This document shows positions 4,585-7,939 of a stretch of DNA of 7,939 nucleotides, in pieces (within the stretch, counting starts at the first letter, position 1; the number at the start of each line of letters is the position of its first letter). This stretch comes from Nitrospirota bacterium. Lineage in GTDB: Bacteria; Nitrospirota; 9FT-COMBO-42-15; HDB-SIOI813. The position numbers and the translations under genes are program-made. Where the stretch lies: positions 1-7,939 of the forward strand of contig JACRGZ010000107.1 of NCBI GenBank assembly GCA_016234155.1, in the 5' to 3' direction. The notes under the pieces were generated by a model. That model was not told the DNA's origin and ran no database searches. It saw nothing but the letters and a program-made list of their open reading frames with translations.

Positions 4585-6330
4585 ATGAATGGCACAATCC
4601 GTATCGGTTTAGCCCAGATAAATGCATCTGTGGGGGATTTGGATGGTAATGTTAAAAAAATCCTCCGGTTTGTAGAAGATGCCAACAGACAGGGTGTGGA
4701 TATTGTAGCATTTCCTGAGCTCGCTATTACTGGCTATCCCCCTGAAGACCTTCTTTTAAAGCCAGGATTTATAGATGATAATTATGCCTCTCTTCAGAAG
4801 ATTGCAAAAAAGACGTCTGCACTGGATATTGCTGTAGTAGTCGGTTTTGTAGACAGGAGCGATGATATCTATAACTCGGCGGCCGTGATAAGTAATGGCA
4901 GGATAGCCGGTATATATCATAAGAACTATCTGCCGAATTACGGCGTCTTTGACGAGAAACGCTATTTTAAGGGGGGGAAAGAATGTCCCATCTTTATAAT
5001 ATGGGGTATCCCGGTGGGGATAAATATATGCGAAGATATATGGTATCCTGACGGTCCGTCTATGAACCAGTCGCTGGCAGGGGCACAGCTTATCATAAAT
5101 ATTAACTCATCCCCATACCATGCAGGGAAGTGGCGGTTCAGGGAGCGAATGGTATCTACCAGGGCCTCTGATAACGCCGTCTTTATTGCGTATATTAATT
5201 TGGTCGGCGGACAGGACGAGCTGGTCTTTGATGGACATAGCATGATGTTCAGCCCGGCCGGGGAGTTGATAGCAAGAGGCAAACAGTTTGAAGAAGACCT
5301 TGTATCATCTGACATTGACTTGAAATTGGTTGAGCTGGCAAGGCTTCATGACCCGAGGAGAAGTGCGAAGATGTTTTCTGAGCAGGCCATCTCACATGTG
5401 CCGGCAATAAAGGTGTCTGATTCAAGGCCGGGAAAGAAGAGGCCAAAACTGTTACACAGGACTTTAGAACCCCTTGATTCGAGGGCGGAGGTATATCAGG
5501 CGCTCCTTCTCGGCACAAGGGATTATGTCAGTAAGAACAGGTTTAAGGAGGTCGTAATAGGCCTGAGTGGAGGCATTGATTCATCCCTTGTGGCTGCTAT
5601 CGCAGTTGATGCCCTTGGGAAGGAGAATGTTGCAGGTCTCTTTATGCCATCTCAATACACAATGCCGGAGAGTGGAGAGGATGTACATCTCTTAGTGAAA
5701 AACCTTGGGATAAGGCTGCTCACAATACCCATCCAGGATATCTTTAAGTCCTACGTAGATATACTCTCTGAATCTTTTGCCGGCCTTAAACCGGATGTAA
5801 CTGAGGAGAACCTGCAGGCCAGGATCAGGGGGAATATTATAATGGCATTATCAAACAAGTTTGGCCGGCTTGTACTTACAACGGGTAATAAGAGTGAGAT
5901 GAGTGTTGGTTACGCTACACTTTATGGCGATATGGCAGGCGGGTTTGCTGTTATAAAGGATGTCCCGAAGACCCTTGTGTATGAACTTGCAAGATACAGG
6001 AATATGATAGAGAAGTCAGGTGAACCGCCTATCCCGGAGAGGGTACTTGTAAAAGAGCCGACAGCGGAGCTCAGGCCGGGGCAGAAGGACTCAGATACCC
6101 TTCCGCCATATGAGATACTGGATCCAATTCTCCACGCATATGTGGAAGAGGACAGGTCATTCAAAGAGATTGTTGAGACAGGATGTAATGAGGAGACTGT
6201 AGCAAAGGTCATATCAATGGTTGACAGGAGTGAATATAAAAGGAGGCAGGCCCCTCCAGGGATCAAGATAACGCCAAGGGCATTCGGGAAAGACTGGAGG
6301 GTGCCTATTACGAATAGGTATAAAGGATAA
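4585..6330 (+). CDS. nadE: Glutamine-dependent NAD+ synthetase
   Basis: This enzyme catalyses the last step of NAD+ synthesis: ATP-dependent amidation of nicotinic acid adenine dinucleotide using ammonia released from glutamine. The 581-residue protein has an N-terminal nitrilase-type glutaminase domain with the catalytic triad visible as E45 (FPELAITGY), K113 (YHKNYLPNYG) and C149 (NICEDIWYP). It also has a C-terminal synthetase domain with the PP-loop SGGIDSS (328-334), followed by TTGNKSE (433-438 region) and GDMAGGFAVIKDV. The length fits the shorter two-domain class of glutamine-dependent enzymes. I chose the ATG at 4585 because the conserved IRIGLAQIN starts 5 residues later; the frame also offers TTG at 4567 inside the AT-rich repeat. 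No Shine-Dalgarno precedes either start. It is placed between PII and glnA, linking NAD+ supply to glutamine status; PII binding to NadE is known in Azospirillum. Confidence 0.96.
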   Translation: MNGTIRIGLAQINASVGDLDGNVKKILRFVEDANRQGVDIVAFPELAITGYPPEDLLLKPGFIDDNYASLQKIAKKTSALDIAVVVGFVDRSDDIYNSAAVISNGRIAGIYHKNYLPNYGVFDEKRYFKGGKECPIFIIWGIPVGINICEDIWYPDGPSMNQSLAGAQLIININSSPYHAGKWRFRERMVSTRASDNAVFIAYINLVGGQDELVFDGHSMMFSPAGELIARGKQFEEDLVSSDIDLKLVELARLHDPRRSAKMFSEQAISHVPAIKVSDSRPGKKRPKLLHRTLEPLDSRAEVYQALLLGTRDYVSKNRFKEVVIGLSGGIDSSLVAAIAVDALGKENVAGLFMPSQYTMPESGEDVHLLVKNLGIRLLTIPIQDIFKSYVDILSESFAGLKPDVTEENLQARIRGNIIMALSNKFGRLVLTTGNKSEMSVGYATLYGDMAGGFAVIKDVPKTLVYELARYRNMIEKSGEPPIPERVLVKEPTAELRPGQKDSDTLPPYEILDPILHAYVEEDRSFKEIVETGCNEETVAKVISMVDRSEYKRRQAPPGIKITPRAFGKDWRVPITNRYKG

Positions 6331-6334
6331 GTTT

Positions 6335-6421
6335 AGGTAGCTGGTAGCAGTGAGCGGGTAGCGGGTGATAAGTGGAAAGAGTTTCCATCACCTGCTACCC
6401 GCTACCTGTTACCTACTACCT
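6335..6421. repeat. Long imperfect hairpin repeat between nadE and glnA
   Basis: The central stem pairs 6353-6369 (AGCGGGTAGCGGGTGAT) with 6387-6403 at 16 of 17 positions. It is capped by a perfect TGGAAA-GAG-TTTCCA hairpin (6373-6387) and extended outward by looser GGTAGC/GCTACC-type complementarity (about 6336-6352 with 6404-6421). It starts 5 bp after the nadE stop and ends about 25 bp before the glnA Shine-Dalgarno. It has the look of an interspersed REP-like element made of GGTAGC units. In RNA it could limit read-through from nadE or stabilise the glnA transcript. It has no terminator-like T-tract. Confidence 0.8.
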
Positions 6422-6464
6422 GTGTATATTAACCTTTAATATTAGAAAAGGAGGTAAGGCAAAG

Positions 6465-7877
6465 ATGACACCACGTGAGGTATTAGAGTTTGCAAAGAAA
6501 AACAAGACTGTAATGGTAGATTTGAAGTTTATGGACTTTCCAGGGCTCTGGCAGCACTTTTCCATCCCGATAAGCGCCCTTGACGTTTCATCATTTGAAG
6601 AAGGGCTCGGGTTTGACGGCTCAAGTATCCGCGGCTGGCAGGCAATACACCACAGTGATATGCTGGTTATACCTGACCCCGGCAGCGCCTTTATGGATCC
6701 GTTTACAGAACATCCCACATTGAGCATGATCTGCAATGTCATAGACCCGATAACGAGGGAACACTACAGCAGAGACCCCCGCTATGTTGCCCAGAAGGCA
6801 GAGGCATATCTTAAATCCACCAGGATAGCAGATACCTGTTATATGGGACCTGAGGCGGAATTTTTTGTCTTCGATGATATAAGATATGACCAGAATGAGC
6901 ATTGTGGATACTATTTTGTAGACTCTGTGGAGGGTCAGTGGAATACGGGGAGAGAGGAGAATCCCAACCTGGGCTATAAGCCGCGGTATAAAGAGGGGTA
7001 TTTCCCGGTGCCGCCGGTGGATACAATGCAGGACCTGAGGACAGAGATGGTGCTTGAAATGCAGAAGTGTGGCATCGAGATCGAGGCCCAGCACCATGAG
7101 GTTGCATCGGCAGGTCAGAATGAGATAGATATGAGGTTTGATTCCCTCACACGTATAGCTGACAAGCTCCTGATATATAAGTATATCGTAAAGATGGTGG
7201 CAAAAAGACACAACAAGACAGCGACCTTTATGCCAAAGCCGATCTTCGGGGATAACGGCTCCGGCATGCATTGCCACCAGAGCCTCTGGAAGGGGAACAA
7301 GCCATTATTTCCAGGAAATGAGTATGCAGGGCTGAGCCAGCAGGCCATCCATTACATCGGCGGCATACTCAAGCACGCCCATGCGCTTGCTGCGCTGACC
7401 TCACCGACTACCAATTCTTACAGAAGGTTAGTGCCGGGTTTTGAGGCGCCTGTTAACCTTGCCTATTCAAGCAGGAACAGGAGCGCCGCCGTGAGGATCC
7501 CGATGTATTCAGCCAGCCCGAAGGCAAAGCGGATAGAGGTAAGGTTCCCTGATGCCTCATGCAATCCGTATCTCGCATTTTCTGCTATGCTGATGGCCGG
7601 GCTTGACGGGATAGAGAATAAGATAGATCCGGGCGCCCCGCTTGATAAGGATATCTACGACATGAAACCGGAGGAACTTTCGGAGGTTCCTTCACTTCCT
7701 GGTTCCTTGGATGAGGCGCTGTCTCACTTAGAGAATGACAAGGAGTTCCTCTTAAAAGGCGGTGTATTTACAGATGATGTTATAGAGACATGGATCACCT
7801 ACAAGAGGAGCAAAGAGGTGGATGCCATCAGGCTCAGGCCGCATCCTTATGAGTTTAACCTTTATTTTGATATCTAA
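6465..7877 (+). CDS. glnA: Glutamine synthetase, type I
   Basis: This cytoplasmic dodecameric enzyme makes glutamine from glutamate, ammonia and ATP, the main entry of ammonium into metabolism. The 470-residue product has the full set of GSI landmarks: D51 in GFDGSSIRGW, metal ligands E130/E132 (GPEAEFF), E212 and E220 (HHEVASAGQNEID), H269 (NGSGMHCHQS), R320/R321 and flap E327 (YRRLVPGFEAP), R339/R344 (NRSAAVRIP) and E358/R360 (RIEVRFPD). Y398 in DIYDMKPEE aligns with the adenylylated Tyr397 of E. coli, and the length is typical, so it is probably the GSI-beta form controlled by GlnE adenylylation (GlnE is not in the window). I chose ATG 6465 because AAAAGGAGGT lies 9 nt upstream and TPREVLEF is the normal N-terminus; a frame extending to 6372 runs through the hairpin repeat. 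No sigma-54 site is seen directly upstream. Confidence 0.98.
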   Translation: MTPREVLEFAKKNKTVMVDLKFMDFPGLWQHFSIPISALDVSSFEEGLGFDGSSIRGWQAIHHSDMLVIPDPGSAFMDPFTEHPTLSMICNVIDPITREHYSRDPRYVAQKAEAYLKSTRIADTCYMGPEAEFFVFDDIRYDQNEHCGYYFVDSVEGQWNTGREENPNLGYKPRYKEGYFPVPPVDTMQDLRTEMVLEMQKCGIEIEAQHHEVASAGQNEIDMRFDSLTRIADKLLIYKYIVKMVAKRHNKTATFMPKPIFGDNGSGMHCHQSLWKGNKPLFPGNEYAGLSQQAIHYIGGILKHAHALAALTSPTTNSYRRLVPGFEAPVNLAYSSRNRSAAVRIPMYSASPKAKRIEVRFPDASCNPYLAFSAMLMAGLDGIENKIDPGAPLDKDIYDMKPEELSEVPSLPGSLDEALSHLENDKEFLLKGGVFTDDVIETWITYKRSKEVDAIRLRPHPYEFNLYFDI

Positions 7878-7939
7878 AAATAATGTAACTACTCAGCATA
7901 TTGAATAACTTAATGATAATGAATAACACTAAACAAAAA

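Noticed and set aside
6621..7277. 218-codon open frame on the minus strand
   Set aside because: It lies wholly inside glnA, whose motifs are intact, and its translation shows no recognisable domain; it is an antisense shadow.

Overview
This window is a nitrogen-assimilation locus from a Gram-negative bacterium. All intact genes are on the + strand: an orphan Fis-type helix-turn-helix ORF, a predicted outer-membrane beta-barrel protein, an Amt ammonium transporter, two PII signal proteins, a glutamine-dependent NAD+ synthetase (nadE) and a type I glutamine synthetase (glnA). The spaces between genes are packed with short palindromic repeats (C/G-rich, CCCTCTCCCC-type and GTCATTCCCG-type). From general familiarity, such repeats and this gene content recall Nitrospirota, Desulfobacterota (former Deltaproteobacteria) or Methylomirabilota genomes. 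That placement is an inference and is weak.

Layout: 1-120 (minus strand) holds the C-terminal part of a PIN-domain (VapC-like) toxin cut off at a 15-bp perfect inverted repeat (122-162). A near-consensus sigma-54 promoter at 243-258 follows. It reads into the Fis-type HTH ORF (best start 368) and the outer-membrane protein (549-1298), which overlap. The 332-bp gap before amt holds two copies of a ~53-nt stem-loop motif (1308-1360 and 1457-1508) on either side of a C/G-rich repeat, then a GTCATTCCCG element. Amt (1631-3277) is followed by PII gene 1 (3405-3743), a 390-bp repeat-filled gap containing a MITE-like insertion (3838-3987), PII gene 2 (4134-4472), an AT-rich inverted-repeat element, nadE (4585-6330), a long imperfect hairpin, and glnA (6465-7877).

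How the genes fit together: Amt imports ammonium. A GlnK/GlnB-type PII trimer next to it can plug the channel and report 2-oxoglutarate, ATP/ADP and (through uridylylation of Tyr51) glutamine status. GlnA fixes ammonium into glutamine. NadE spends glutamine to amidate NaAD to NAD+, and PII control of glutamine-dependent NadE has been described in Azospirillum, so the PII-nadE-glnA order is functionally suggestive. The sigma-54 promoter implies activation by an NtrC/NifA-class enhancer-binding protein under nitrogen limitation.

The strongest unusual observations are: a nested MITE-like insertion whose empty site survives 700 bp away in a second copy of the host repeat; a duplicated, structurally conserved stem-loop motif in front of amt; the orphan bEBP-type HTH behind a sigma-54 promoter; and an uncharacterised outer-membrane protein within the ammonium regulon. 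No clearly new multi-gene system is visible.
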